DNA of 64,000 bases, taken from CAIQNR01 sp031972475 (GTDB taxonomy: Bacteria; Babelota; Babeliae; Babelales; CAIQNR01). The translations under genes were made by a program, and so were the position numbers. The notes below the pieces were generated by a model that saw nothing but the letters and a program-made list of their open reading frames with translations, was not told the DNA's origin and made no database searches. This document shows, piece by piece, positions 42,190-51,797 of the stretch. How positions within the stretch are numbered: the first letter of the stretch is position 1; every line of letters begins with the position of its first letter. The stretch covers positions 682,001 to 746,000 of the forward strand of contig DALYEP010000001.1 of assembly GCA_031972475.1 (NCBI GenBank), in the 5' to 3' direction.

Positions 42190-44351
42190 GACAAATTTTT
42201 TTAGAAAACGGAGCACTTGTTGTTCATAATGTAGCTCAACCTTCTTTGGAAGAGCGTTCAATTTTGGTTTCTGTTCATTATTCATTTATTAGTTCAGGAA
42301 CAGAAGCTGCAACAATATCTAATGCTCAACAAAGTCCTTTGTTCTCTAATATTCCTCATAAAATTAAAGCTGTTTTAAAATCTCTTGCTCAAAATGGTGT
42401 AGAAGGCACTCAAGCTCTTATCAGTAGTCGACTTAAAGGAACTTTACAGCCACTGGGTTATTCATGTTCCGGAAAAGTAATTGCTGTTGGTAAAAAAGTT
42501 ACAAAATTTAGATTGGGTGATTTTGTTGCATGTGCAGGAGCTGGATGGGCAAATCATGCCGATGTTGTTTGTATTCCAGAAAATTTAGCTGTAGCAATTC
42601 CAGATGAGTCTATAGTTAAGCATGCAAGTGTTACGACTATTGGAGCTATTGCTTTGCAAGGTGTAAGGCGAGCTCAAGTACAACTGGGTGAAATTGTAGC
42701 AGTTGTTGGCTTAGGACTTCTTGGTCAAATAACTGTTGAGTTATTAAAAAATGCAGGCTGCACGGTAATAGGAATTGATTTTTTAGAAGATCGTTTGAAT
42801 CTAGCAAAAGAACTTGGTGCTGATTATGTTTTTGCAAATTCAGATCAAGTGCAAAAAGAGATTGAATTTTTAACAAAACATAAAGGTGTTGATTGTACTT
42901 TGATTACTGCTGCAACAGAAAGTAGTCAAGTAGTTCAAACAGCAATGGAGTATACTCGTAGAAAAGGGCGGGTTGTTGTTGTTGGAGATGTTGGTCTTAA
43001 TTTGCAAAGAAACCCTCTTTATAAAAAAGAAATTGATTTTTTAATTTCATGTTCTTATGGTCCTGGTCGTTACGACACAGCGTATGAAATAGATGGATGT
43101 GATTATCCTTATGAATATGTAAGATGGACAGAAAATAGAAATATGGAAGCTATAGTTTCTTTGATTAAAAGTAAAAAGCTTTCGGTAGGAAAGTTTGCAT
43201 CTCAAGAATTTCATATAGAAGATGTCGCTCAAGCGTATGAAAAAATAAAATCAAAAGAGGCTTTGGGGATTATTTTAAAATATACCCCAAAGAGTGATAT
43301 TGCATTTGTTCCTGCAATTAAAAGTGCTTCAAAAGAAAAATTTATAAAATTCCCTCATTTTACTGAAAGTCAGAATATTAGAGTTGGATTTATAGGTGTT
43401 GGGGGTTTTGCTCAAGTAAAATTATTGCCAGTAGTTTCTAAAGTTAAAAATGTTAAAATAGCAGCAATTGTTGATGCAAATATTGCTAATGCAGAAAATA
43501 CAAGCCGTACTTATGGCGCGGCTGTTTCGTTGGTTAATGATACAGAGCTTTTTGAAAAAGATTTAGTGGATGCTGTTGTTATTGCATCGCCTCATAGTTT
43601 TCATTGTGATCAAATTATTGAAGCATTGCAGCATGGTAAAGCGGTTTTTGTAGAAAAGCCTATGGTAACAACTTTTGATCAGCATCAAAAATTAAGCGCT
43701 TTCTTAAACAAGCATCCAGAAGTGCCTTTTTGTGTTGATTACAATCGATCATTTGCCCCTTTTATTCAAAAAATAAAGCATGAAATAGTGGGGAGAAAAA
43801 CTCCTGTAATTATTAGATATCGTATGAATTCTGGTTATATTCCAGGAAGCCACTGGGTTCAAACTGATATGGGAGCAGGAAGATTAATAGGTGAGGCTTG
43901 TCATATATTTGATCTATTTTGTTTTTTAACAGGATCAGAAGTTGCAAGCGTTTCTGCAGAAGCAATTAAGCCTTTAAGTGATAATCTTTTTCCAACAGAT
44001 AATTTTTCTGTTCAAATTTCTTTTAAAGATGGATCTTTATGTTCTTTGCTTTATACAGCATTAGGTCATAGTGGACTTGGTAAAGAGCATATGGAAGTTT
44101 TTTATGATGGAAAATCTATAGTTATGGATGATTATAAAAAATTAGAAGGATATGGGGTTTCAAAAAGCTTTAATGAAGTTATGACATTTCAAGATAAAGG
44201 GCATAACTTCATTATTAATAAATTTTTTAATGGATTGCGCACGGAAAATAAAACTATGCCAATTTCTATAGAACGATTGAATGCTGTTTCTGAGCTTACT
44301 TTAATTATTGATAAACTTGTATGCCAAGGTGGTGGCGAACAACAATTTTAA
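42186..44351 (+). CDS. Two-domain oxidoreductase: zinc-type dehydrogenase fused to Gfo/Idh/MocA
   Basis: 721 residues. Residues about 1-360 are a medium-chain dehydrogenase (LGYSCSGKVIAVGKKV, VAVVGLGLLGQITVELL); residues about 395-721 are a Gfo/Idh/MocA oxidoreductase (RVGFIGVGGFAQVKLLPVV, VFVEKPMVTT). This fusion occurs in polysaccharide loci of many bacteria and is believed to change a sugar nucleotide, though its reaction is not known to me. It overlaps wecC by 4 bp. The next 222 bp hold no gene I can support. Confidence 0.9.
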   Translation: MRQIFLENGALVVHNVAQPSLEERSILVSVHYSFISSGTEAATISNAQQSPLFSNIPHKIKAVLKSLAQNGVEGTQALISSRLKGTLQPLGYSCSGKVIAVGKKVTKFRLGDFVACAGAGWANHADVVCIPENLAVAIPDESIVKHASVTTIGAIALQGVRRAQVQLGEIVAVVGLGLLGQITVELLKNAGCTVIGIDFLEDRLNLAKELGADYVFANSDQVQKEIEFLTKHKGVDCTLITAATESSQVVQTAMEYTRRKGRVVVVGDVGLNLQRNPLYKKEIDFLISCSYGPGRYDTAYEIDGCDYPYEYVRWTENRNMEAIVSLIKSKKLSVGKFASQEFHIEDVAQAYEKIKSKEALGIILKYTPKSDIAFVPAIKSASKEKFIKFPHFTESQNIRVGFIGVGGFAQVKLLPVVSKVKNVKIAAIVDANIANAENTSRTYGAAVSLVNDTELFEKDLVDAVVIASPHSFHCDQIIEALQHGKAVFVEKPMVTTFDQHQKLSAFLNKHPEVPFCVDYNRSFAPFIQKIKHEIVGRKTPVIIRYRMNSGYIPGSHWVQTDMGAGRLIGEACHIFDLFCFLTGSEVASVSAEAIKPLSDNLFPTDNFSVQISFKDGSLCSLLYTALGHSGLGKEHMEVFYDGKSIVMDDYKKLEGYGVSKSFNEVMTFQDKGHNFIINKFFNGLRTENKTMPISIERLNAVSELTLIIDKLVCQGGGEQQF

Positions 44352-44573
44352 TAAATGACATTGTTTATATATGAATATAAAAAATATTTTTATGAACAGT
44401 ATTTTTTTGTTTTTTATTTGATCCATAATGTTTTAGAAGTATGTAGTTTATCTAAATTTATTAGATTATACAGCTCACCTATTAAGCTTCTTGCTTATTT
44501 CTATAGCCAAGAGTATCGTTTAAAGCTGCATTTTATTCAAACTATTTTGCTGTAGTAATAAAAAGGGAAGCAT

Positions 44574-45596
44574 ATGAAAGATGTTCGAGTGCATGCAGTT
44601 ATTTTGGCTGGTGAAAAAGGTGAGCTTCTATGGCCATTGAGTAGAAAAAATCATCCTAAGCAGACATTGCCTTTTATTGAAGATACATCACTTCTTGAAC
44701 AAACTATTGAAAGAATAGCTTTTCATATTCCAAAGCAGCGTCGTTGGATTGTAACTAATGTGGAATATCAAGATTTTATTATAGAAAAATTAGATCATTT
44801 GGTTGCTGGTATTATTGTAGAGCCAGAGTTTAGAGATACTGCTTCTGCTATGATGCTTGCAGCATCATTAATTACTCAACAAGATCCTGATGCCTTATTG
44901 CTTTTTTTGCCATCAGATCATTATATTCCTCAAAAAGATCTTTTTTGGGAATTTGTTCATCATGCTGTAGATTATGTTTCTACTTATCAAAAAATTACGC
45001 TTTTTGCTTTGCCTGCTTTATATCCTTCAACTGATTATGGTTATATAGAATGCGCTTCTCAAGAAGATTATCCTTCTCTTATTAAAAATTTTTATAAAAA
45101 TCCTACTTTAGAGTCTGCGCATAAATATTTTAATTTAGGTTATATGTGGAATACAGGAATAGCTGTTGTTGAGGCAAAAGTTTTTATTGATATAGTAAAA
45201 AAACTTTCAATAGAGGTTTTTGAAGCAGTTTCTAGTTATGTTGAAGGATGTGGTAATTACTCTGAATCTCCCTCTCTTTCTTTTGAGTCTCTTTTTGTAA
45301 GCGGTATTAATTATATTACCGCATTACCATTTAATTTTATTTGGCAAGATATTGGTAATTTAGAAAGATTTTTGTCTTTAAAGAATGCATTAAAACCTGA
45401 TGAAAATTTTATACAAATTGATGCGAAAGATAATTTGGTAGAAGCTGAAGGATCATTGGTTGCCGTTGTTGGCGTTGACAATCTTTGTATCATAAAAAAA
45501 GATGATATTTTATTAATAGTACATCGCGATCAGGTTGAAAAAGTAAAACAAATTATAGATACCCTCAAAAAGGGTCATAAAGAGGAATATTTATAA
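44574..45596 (+). CDS. Mannose-1-phosphate guanylyltransferase-like nucleotidyltransferase
   Basis: 340 residues resembling ManC without its isomerase domain: VILAGEKGELLWPLSRKNHPKQ, FLPSDHYI, YGYIE, GYMWNTGIAVV and IWQDIGN. It would make GDP-mannose from GTP and mannose 1-phosphate. The usual glycine-rich loop GGxGTRLWPLSR reads GEKGELLWPLSR here: the second Gly and the Arg are replaced, which could lower activity or change nucleotide use. PKQ with its catalytic Lys is intact. AAAGGGAAG precedes the start. Confidence 0.82.
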   Translation: MKDVRVHAVILAGEKGELLWPLSRKNHPKQTLPFIEDTSLLEQTIERIAFHIPKQRRWIVTNVEYQDFIIEKLDHLVAGIIVEPEFRDTASAMMLAASLITQQDPDALLLFLPSDHYIPQKDLFWEFVHHAVDYVSTYQKITLFALPALYPSTDYGYIECASQEDYPSLIKNFYKNPTLESAHKYFNLGYMWNTGIAVVEAKVFIDIVKKLSIEVFEAVSSYVEGCGNYSESPSLSFESLFVSGINYITALPFNFIWQDIGNLERFLSLKNALKPDENFIQIDAKDNLVEAEGSLVAVVGVDNLCIIKKDDILLIVHRDQVEKVKQIIDTLKKGHKEEYL

Positions 45597-45597
45597 T

Positions 45598-47553
45598 ATG
45601 TGTGGATTTGCTGGTTATATAAAAACAACATCTAAAGAATTTTTAATTGATGAAAAGCTTTTTCATTCTCTTCATACGCGCATTTCTCATAGAGGACCTG
45701 ATGCTTATAAAGTATGGTTTGATAAAGATCTTGAGATTGCACTTATTCATAGAAGATTAAGTATTGTTGATTTAAGCGATGCTGGGATTCAGCCTATGTT
45801 TGACAAGCAACAATCTGTAGTGATTTGTTTTAATGGAGAAATTTATAATTACAAAGCATTGCGGATTGAACTTGAAGGTCTTGGGTATCAGTTTGTATCA
45901 AAATCTGATACAGAAGTTTTTTTATATGCATTTAAACAATGGGGTATTGCGTGCCTTGATAAATTAGAAGGTATGTTTTCTGGTCTTTTGGGTAATTTAA
46001 AAACAGAAGAATGGTACTTGTTTCGGGATCGTATGGGAATCAAACCTTTATATTTCTCTCTTAAAGGTGGTTATATAAGTTTTGCTTCAGAGATTAAATC
46101 CCTAGTAGAGCTTCCTTGGATTACAAAAAAACTTAATGAGCGAGCGATGTATCATTATTTAACATATATGGTAACGCCAGCTCCATTAACTCTTTATGAA
46201 GGTATTTATAAATTACCAGCTGCTCATTATATTAAAATTGATCCCTATAAAAATGTAACATTTCATGAATGGTATTCATTTTTAAAGCCGAGTATTGTCT
46301 ATGATAAAAAAGATTTAAATAATGAAGAATTCTGTATTGCAACAATTCGAACATTATTAAAAGAAGCTGTTCAAAAGCGTATGATAGCAGATGTCCCTTT
46401 TGGTGTTTTTTTGTCAGGTGGTATTGATTCTAGTTTGAATGTAGCTTTAATGTCTGAATTTACAGATAAAGTTAAAACATTTAATGTTTCTTTTTCTGAT
46501 GGCCAAGAGTATTCAGAAATTGCTTGGGCACGTAAAGTATCAAAAATTTATAATACAGAACATTATGAAATTACCATTTCAGAGAAAGAGGCATTTCAGT
46601 TTTTTGAAAAAATGGTTGATTATCAAGATGAGCCGCTGGCTGATTGTGTTTGTATTCCATTGTATTATGTATCAAAATTATTAAAAGATTCAGGTGTTAC
46701 AGTGGTTCAAGTTGGGGAAGGCTCAGATGAACTTTATTGTGGCTATCAAAATTATGTTAATTATGTAGATGCTTATAAAAAATATTATCAACCTGCTCGT
46801 TATATACCTCAATCAGTAAAACAGGCAGGCGTTTGGCTTGCTGCACAAATTTTCCCTTCTAAGACTTATCATAGATCGCTTCTTGAGCAGTGGGCTTCGG
46901 GGCGTCATTTGTTTTGGAGTGGTGCAATGGCGTTTCAAGAATTACAAAAAAAGACTTTTTATACAAAAATTAATCAATCAGAATATGATCCTGTTCTTGA
47001 AAAAATTTATCCTGGATTTGATCAATCATTTGATAGTTATGCAGTTGTTGATTATCACTTAAAAAAGTTGTACCAAGAAGACCCATCGGCAGATTTTTTG
47101 AAGTCGATTACTTATTTAGAACTTAAGCAACGATTACCAGAGCTTCTTTTAATGCGCGTTGATAAAATGACGATGGCAACTTCTGTAGAAGGGCGTGTTC
47201 CTTTTTTAGATCATAAGCATGTTGAATTTGCTCTTCAGATTCCTAGCCATTTAAAATATAAAAATGGTCAAGCTAAATATATTTTAAAAAAAGCGTGCGA
47301 AGGCATTTTGCCACATGATGTTATTTATCGTAAAAAGGTTGGATTTGCAGCTCCTATAACGCGGTGGTTTAAGGAGGGTGTTTATTTTAAACCCTATTTT
47401 AAAGAGATTATGAAAAAGAAACTGAATAACCATTCATCGTTTTTAAATGAATTTGAAATAGAAACTATGCTTAGCAAAACAGAGCTTGGACTTGTCGATC
47501 ATTCTGTTCATTTATGGGTAACTCAAAATCTTCTATCTCATGAATTAATATAA
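45598..47553 (+). CDS. AsnB-type glutamine-dependent amidotransferase
   Basis: 651 residues: N-terminal class II glutaminase with catalytic Cys2 (MCGFAGYI), RISHRGPDA, HRRLSIVDLS and FNGEIYNY; C-terminal synthetase domain with the PP-loop SGGIDSS. Close relatives in O-antigen loci amidate a uronic acid in place of aspartate; the presence of wecC upstream, which makes a sugar acid, favours that role here (inference). Ordinary asparagine synthase remains possible. It starts one base after the preceding stop. Confidence 0.9.
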   Translation: MCGFAGYIKTTSKEFLIDEKLFHSLHTRISHRGPDAYKVWFDKDLEIALIHRRLSIVDLSDAGIQPMFDKQQSVVICFNGEIYNYKALRIELEGLGYQFVSKSDTEVFLYAFKQWGIACLDKLEGMFSGLLGNLKTEEWYLFRDRMGIKPLYFSLKGGYISFASEIKSLVELPWITKKLNERAMYHYLTYMVTPAPLTLYEGIYKLPAAHYIKIDPYKNVTFHEWYSFLKPSIVYDKKDLNNEEFCIATIRTLLKEAVQKRMIADVPFGVFLSGGIDSSLNVALMSEFTDKVKTFNVSFSDGQEYSEIAWARKVSKIYNTEHYEITISEKEAFQFFEKMVDYQDEPLADCVCIPLYYVSKLLKDSGVTVVQVGEGSDELYCGYQNYVNYVDAYKKYYQPARYIPQSVKQAGVWLAAQIFPSKTYHRSLLEQWASGRHLFWSGAMAFQELQKKTFYTKINQSEYDPVLEKIYPGFDQSFDSYAVVDYHLKKLYQEDPSADFLKSITYLELKQRLPELLLMRVDKMTMATSVEGRVPFLDHKHVEFALQIPSHLKYKNGQAKYILKKACEGILPHDVIYRKKVGFAAPITRWFKEGVYFKPYFKEIMKKKLNNHSSFLNEFEIETMLSKTELGLVDHSVHLWVTQNLLSHELI

Positions 47554-47554
47554 T

Positions 47555-48226
47555 ATGAAAAAAAAATATATATTATATCTTCGTACAGATATATGCGATC
47601 AAGAGCTTACAGCAGGAGGTTCTGTTGCGCATACGGTAGGAGTGATTTCTGGATTTATTTCTTTAGGATATTCTGTAATTTGTGCATCTTCGTCTATGCA
47701 TTCAATTCTTGAAAAAATAATAGAAAAAAAAGAAATATTAAAACTCTCAAATCCAGAAATTTTTTCTTTATTGCGATGGAAGTTAAATTGTTTTTTATCG
47801 TCATATTTCTTCTTTGTAATTATTATTTTTAAGCTCAAAAACAAAGATCTTGAGTTTATTTACCAACGATATAGTCTCTTGAACATGACCGGCGTATTGC
47901 TTGCTTGGTGGTATAAAAAAAAGTTTATTCTCGAATATAACGGATCAGAAGTTTGGATTGTAAATAATTGGTCTAAAGACAAACGATGGATAAAGTTTGA
48001 GTGGTTGATGAAGTGTGTAGAGTTAATAAACATACACAAATCAGACGCAATTGTAGTGGTGTCTGAGGTTCTTAAAAAAGAACTCATTGTTCAGTTTGGT
48101 ATAGAAGAAAAAAAGATTCTAGTAAATCCTAACGGTGTTGACATAAGCGTTTTTAGGCCATATGAGGTAAAAGACTATGCAAATAATTATCACATCAAAA
48201 AAGAGCTGGAAAGACATACTCTTTGA
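47555..48226 (+). pseudogene. Truncated GT4-type glycosyltransferase (N-terminal half only)
   Basis: 223 residues aligning with the first half of the intact glycosyltransferase at 53332-54621: YILYLRTDIC, AGGSVAHTVGVI, IYQRYSLLNMTGVLLAW, LEYNGSEVW and ILVNPNGVD are shared with small changes. After FRPYEVKDY the match stops and the wzm start (48177) overlaps its tail by 50 bp. The whole donor-binding domain is absent, so this is probably a remnant left after duplication and deletion. It is still open and may be translated. Independent function is unlikely. Confidence 0.75.
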
Positions 48227-48989
48227 ACTTTGGGATTACAGAGAGGTTTTCATTTTTCTTGGTTGGCGCGATATTTTAGTCCAATACAAGCAGACTTCTT
48301 TGGGTGTTGCATGGGTTTTATTACGACCACTTCTGACCGTTACTATTTTTACTGTAATTTTTAGTAGAATTGCAGGTATAGATTCTCAAGGAATTCCGTA
48401 TCCATTGATGGTTTTTTCTGGAATGTTGGTATGGCAATTTTTTGCAGATATGTTGACCTTTGGCAGTAATTGTTTTTTGGCAAATCAACAACTTATCTCA
48501 AAAGTTTATTTCCCTCGATTATTGCTTCCTGCAAGTCGCGTATTGTGTAGCCTCGTTGATTTTTTCATAGCATTTACATTTTATATTTTTTTATCTGTTA
48601 TTAGATATCATGTTATTCCGCCAGTTCAATTTTTTTTATTTCCTATTTTTTTATTATGGTTAATGATCTTTACTTTTAGTATAAGTCTTTTTTCTGCATC
48701 ACTTATTGTATGTTATCGTGATTTTAGGCATGTTATCCCATTTGCGACGCAACTTGGAGTTTATATAACTCCTGTTGGCTTTAATTTATTTATGGCTCCT
48801 AAATATGTTCAATATATTTTAGGATGTAATCCATTAACAGGCATTATTAATGGATTTAGATATGTACTTTTTGGAGAGATTCTTGTTCCAGAGGTAATAA
48901 TTATTTCTTTTGTCATGACTCTTGTCTGTATAGGGGTTAGTGCAATTTATTTTAAATCAGTGGAAGGTACTTTTGCTGATAAGGTTTGA
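48177..48989 (+). CDS. Polysaccharide ABC exporter permease (Wzm-like)
   Basis: 270-residue ABC-2 permease with about six helices. Typical features: DILFELWDYREVFIFLGWRD before the first helix, YKQTSLGVAWVLLRPLLTV, LISKVYFPRLLLPASRV, and CYRDFRHVIPF in the middle loop. Together with the ATPase at 49769 it exports undecaprenyl-linked glycan across the inner membrane. It starts within the tail of the truncated glycosyltransferase. A methyltransferase gene sits between it and wzt. Confidence 0.93.
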   Translation: MQIIITSKKSWKDILFELWDYREVFIFLGWRDILVQYKQTSLGVAWVLLRPLLTVTIFTVIFSRIAGIDSQGIPYPLMVFSGMLVWQFFADMLTFGSNCFLANQQLISKVYFPRLLLPASRVLCSLVDFFIAFTFYIFLSVIRYHVIPPVQFFLFPIFLLWLMIFTFSISLFSASLIVCYRDFRHVIPFATQLGVYITPVGFNLFMAPKYVQYILGCNPLTGIINGFRYVLFGEILVPEVIIISFVMTLVCIGVSAIYFKSVEGTFADKV

Positions 48990-49001
48990 AAAGGGAATTG
49001 G

Positions 49002-49766
49002 ATGATTACAGGTAAAGAAGCTTTTGAAAAATTTTATCAAAATCATGAAGATCCTTGGTATTTATCGTGGAGAGCAAAGCAACAACTGCGATATGAGTTT
49101 TATATTGATATGCTTAAACCTTTTTTGCATAAACAGAGTACTTTAATAGATATTGGTTGTGGAAGAGGCTATTTTGCAAAAAAGCTTTTTGATACAAATT
49201 CTTTTTCATTTATAGAAGGTATTGATATTTCTGAAATAGCGATTAAACAAGCTCAGGAATTATATCAATCATCTTCAGGGTTGTATTTCCAAGCGCAAGC
49301 ACTTCCTAAAATATATTGCGATGGAAAGCTGTTTGACTTTGTAGTAGCGCTTGAGGTTATTTATTATTTGGAATCAAAAGAAGAAAGAAAATTAGCTTTT
49401 TTAAATATTCATAATCTGCTTAAACCAAATGGACTTTTTTTAATTTCTGTCAATGTAAATCAAGGATCTTTTACAGAAGAAGAGTTGATGGATAATTTAT
49501 TGCATAGTAGTTTTTCTATTAAAAAAGTTGATTATATTCGTGATAGTTTTTATATAAAATGGGAAAATTATTTTTGTTCGTTATATGATGTATTTAAAGA
49601 ATTAAGGCAAAGAGCCTATTATACTTTTCCTATTATTGTCTTATTGCAAGTGAGTATTAAATTTTTATTAAGTTCTAAAATAATTGCTCGTTTATTTCTT
49701 TTTTTAACAAAATTTTCAAAAAATAATCCAAGTATAATATTTATACTATCTCAAAAGAATGCTTAA
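49002..49766 (+). CDS. SAM-dependent methyltransferase in the export operon
   Basis: 254 residues; class I fold with glycine motif LIDIGCGRGYFAKKL near residue 48, GIDISEIAIKQA, and FDFVVALEVIYYLES. The C-terminus has a hydrophobic tract (IIVLLQVSIKFLL) that may touch the membrane. Placed between wzm and wzt, with 12-bp and 2-bp gaps. In ABC-type O-antigen systems a methyl cap on the chain end can be the export signal recognised by Wzt; this protein is a candidate for such a role (inference). Confidence 0.85.
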   Translation: MITGKEAFEKFYQNHEDPWYLSWRAKQQLRYEFYIDMLKPFLHKQSTLIDIGCGRGYFAKKLFDTNSFSFIEGIDISEIAIKQAQELYQSSSGLYFQAQALPKIYCDGKLFDFVVALEVIYYLESKEERKLAFLNIHNLLKPNGLFLISVNVNQGSFTEEELMDNLLHSSFSIKKVDYIRDSFYIKWENYFCSLYDVFKELRQRAYYTFPIIVLLQVSIKFLLSSKIIARLFLFLTKFSKNNPSIIFILSQKNA

Positions 49767-49768
49767 AT

Positions 49769-51034
49769 ATGAATGTAATAAAAGTCGAAAATCTTACAAA
49801 AATATATAACGTAGCTGATGCTCAAGAAGGTACAATAGGATTTCGAGAGCTTCTGTCTCAGCAGCTTTCATCTTTGTTTTCTAATAAAGAAAAATCAAAT
49901 CTATTTTATGCACTCAATGATATTTCGTTTGAGGTTAAAAAAGGTGAAATACTTGGAATTATTGGTAAAAACGGATCTGGCAAAAGCACATTACTTAAAA
50001 TTTTAAGTCGTATTACTATTCCTACAAGCGGAAAAGTTACTATTAATGGACGTGTAGCAAGTTTATTAGAAGTAGGAACAGGTTTTCATGAAGAGCTTAC
50101 AGGTCGAGAAAATATTTTTATGAGTGGTATTATTCTTGGCATGAAGCGTTGGGAGATTTATAAACATTTTGATGAAATAGTTTCATTTGCAGGGGTAGAA
50201 AAATTTATTGATACTCCTGTTAAAAAATATTCTTCTGGAATGCGACTAAGACTTGCATTTTCTGTAGCAGCACATCTTCAGCCAGAAATACTTTTGATAG
50301 ATGAAGTTCTTGCTGTTGGTGATTATGAGTTTGAAAAAAAATGTATGGGCATTATGAGTGATATTCAAAAAAGTGGTCGTACAATTTTATTTGTTTCTCA
50401 TAATATGGAATTTATAAAGAGACTATGCAAAAAAGTTATTTTTTTGGAAAAGGGCATTATTAAAAAAATTGGAATAGCTGATAACGTTATTAGTCATTAT
50501 TTTAATTATAAAGAAAGTAATAAAAAATTTGTATCTTGGGATTATTCATTTTCAAAAAGTAACGAAATCGTTCATATAAATTCTATCGAAATAATGGGTC
50601 AAGATTTTGATGATGTTTTTTATAGAGAATATCCCTTTATTGTTAGAGTTAAATATGAAATTTTTATAAAAAATGCTTTAATTTCATTAGTTTTTTTATT
50701 TTATAACGAGAAAGGAGATTTGCTTTTTACAGCTTTTGAGGAGCTTGCACCAGAAATAAATTCGACAAAACGCGAGCCTGGAGTGTACATTACAGATTGT
50801 ATTATTCCGCCATTTATTTTTAATAATGAAAAAATAACTATTTCTTTGCATGTTCGTAATACTGGTCAAGATGGTAGAATTATAAGAGACAATAGAGTCC
50901 TTCAACTTGAAGGAATTATTTCTTTCTATGTTGCTTCTAAAGAGTTGCGAAATGAAAGATTTATTTCAAATGAAAATATTGGGATGATTAACCCAAATAT
51001 TTCTTGGAACATTCAAAAAATAAAAGAAATGTAA
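49769..51034 (+). CDS. Polysaccharide ABC exporter ATPase with glycan-binding domain (Wzt-like)
   Basis: 421 residues. ATPase part to about residue 250: Walker A GKNGSGKSTLLK, Q-loop region, signature YSSGMRLRLAFS, Walker B ILLIDEVLAVGD and H-loop VSHNME. The remaining 170 residues form a beta-rich Wzt C-terminal domain (HINSIEIMGQDF, VRVKYEIF, TISLHVRNTGQDG), which in O8/O9a-type systems binds the modified non-reducing end of the chain. This supports export of a finished, capped polymer. Partner of the permease at 48177. Confidence 0.94.
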   Translation: MNVIKVENLTKIYNVADAQEGTIGFRELLSQQLSSLFSNKEKSNLFYALNDISFEVKKGEILGIIGKNGSGKSTLLKILSRITIPTSGKVTINGRVASLLEVGTGFHEELTGRENIFMSGIILGMKRWEIYKHFDEIVSFAGVEKFIDTPVKKYSSGMRLRLAFSVAAHLQPEILLIDEVLAVGDYEFEKKCMGIMSDIQKSGRTILFVSHNMEFIKRLCKKVIFLEKGIIKKIGIADNVISHYFNYKESNKKFVSWDYSFSKSNEIVHINSIEIMGQDFDDVFYREYPFIVRVKYEIFIKNALISLVFLFYNEKGDLLFTAFEELAPEINSTKREPGVYITDCIIPPFIFNNEKITISLHVRNTGQDGRIIRDNRVLQLEGIISFYVASKELRNERFISNENIGMINPNISWNIQKIKEM

Positions 51035-51036
51035 TT

Positions 51037-51783
51037 ATGGATAATATTAAGAATAATTTATTTATTAAATATTCAGCAACGAGAACTGTTTTTCTTGATA
51101 AATCAAATGAATCTAAATTAATTAGATTTAGATTATTTTACAAAAAAATATATAAAAAATATTTTATAAATATTCATAAAGATGCAAGGATACTTGATCT
51201 TGGATGTAATCGTGGATATTTGTTGAAAATATTGCATGAAAATAATTTTAGTAATTTAACTGGCGTTGATTTATCCAAAAATGACTTAGATGTTGCTCGT
51301 AGCCTTTCTCCAACTATTAATTTTATAAAAAAAGATATTTTTGAATTTTTAAAAAATATAAAATTTAAATACGATGTCATATTTATGAGAGCTGTTATAG
51401 AGCATATAGAAAAAGATAGGATAATTTTTTTATTAAATCTTATACGTAGTGCTTTAAATCCTTCGGGATTTGCTTTGATTGATACTGATAATGCTGATTG
51501 GCTTTTTTCTCATCATGATAGATATATGGATTTTACTCATGAAGTTGGTTTTACGATTGAAAGTTTAAGGCAAGTAGGGTTAATGGTTTTTGAAAATATT
51601 TATATTGAAACATACCCAAACCCTATAGTTTTTGAGAGCAAATATTACGTTATAAAAAAAATACGTTTTATGATGTACTGTTTTTTTAGATTTTTCGTAA
51701 AAAAAATAATTTCTTTTATAGAGCCTGAAATGAAAAATTCACCTTTATTAGATCGTTATATTTTTATAAAACTTATGAATTGA
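51037..51783 (+). CDS. SAM-dependent methyltransferase
   Basis: 248 residues from ATG 51037, three bases after the wzt stop; an upstream in-frame start would overlap wzt. Class I motifs: RILDLGCNRGYLLKIL, LTGVDLSKNDL, YDVIFMRAVIEHIEK. C-terminal hydrophobic and basic region (RFFVKKIISFIEP) suggests membrane contact. Second methyltransferase flanking wzt, a likely glycan modification enzyme. Acceptor unknown. Confidence 0.85.
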   Translation: MDNIKNNLFIKYSATRTVFLDKSNESKLIRFRLFYKKIYKKYFINIHKDARILDLGCNRGYLLKILHENNFSNLTGVDLSKNDLDVARSLSPTINFIKKDIFEFLKNIKFKYDVIFMRAVIEHIEKDRIIFLLNLIRSALNPSGFALIDTDNADWLFSHHDRYMDFTHEVGFTIESLRQVGLMVFENIYIETYPNPIVFESKYYVIKKIRFMMYCFFRFFVKKIISFIEPEMKNSPLLDRYIFIKLMN

Positions 51784-51797
51784 TAATAAAATATATT

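Noticed and set aside
44355..44555. 66-codon open frame in the gap between the two-domain oxidoreductase and the ManC-like gene
   Set aside because: No ribosome-binding site, no signal peptide pattern like the neighbours, and composition typical of chance translation of AT-rich DNA. The gap could hold a promoter, but I see no clear one.
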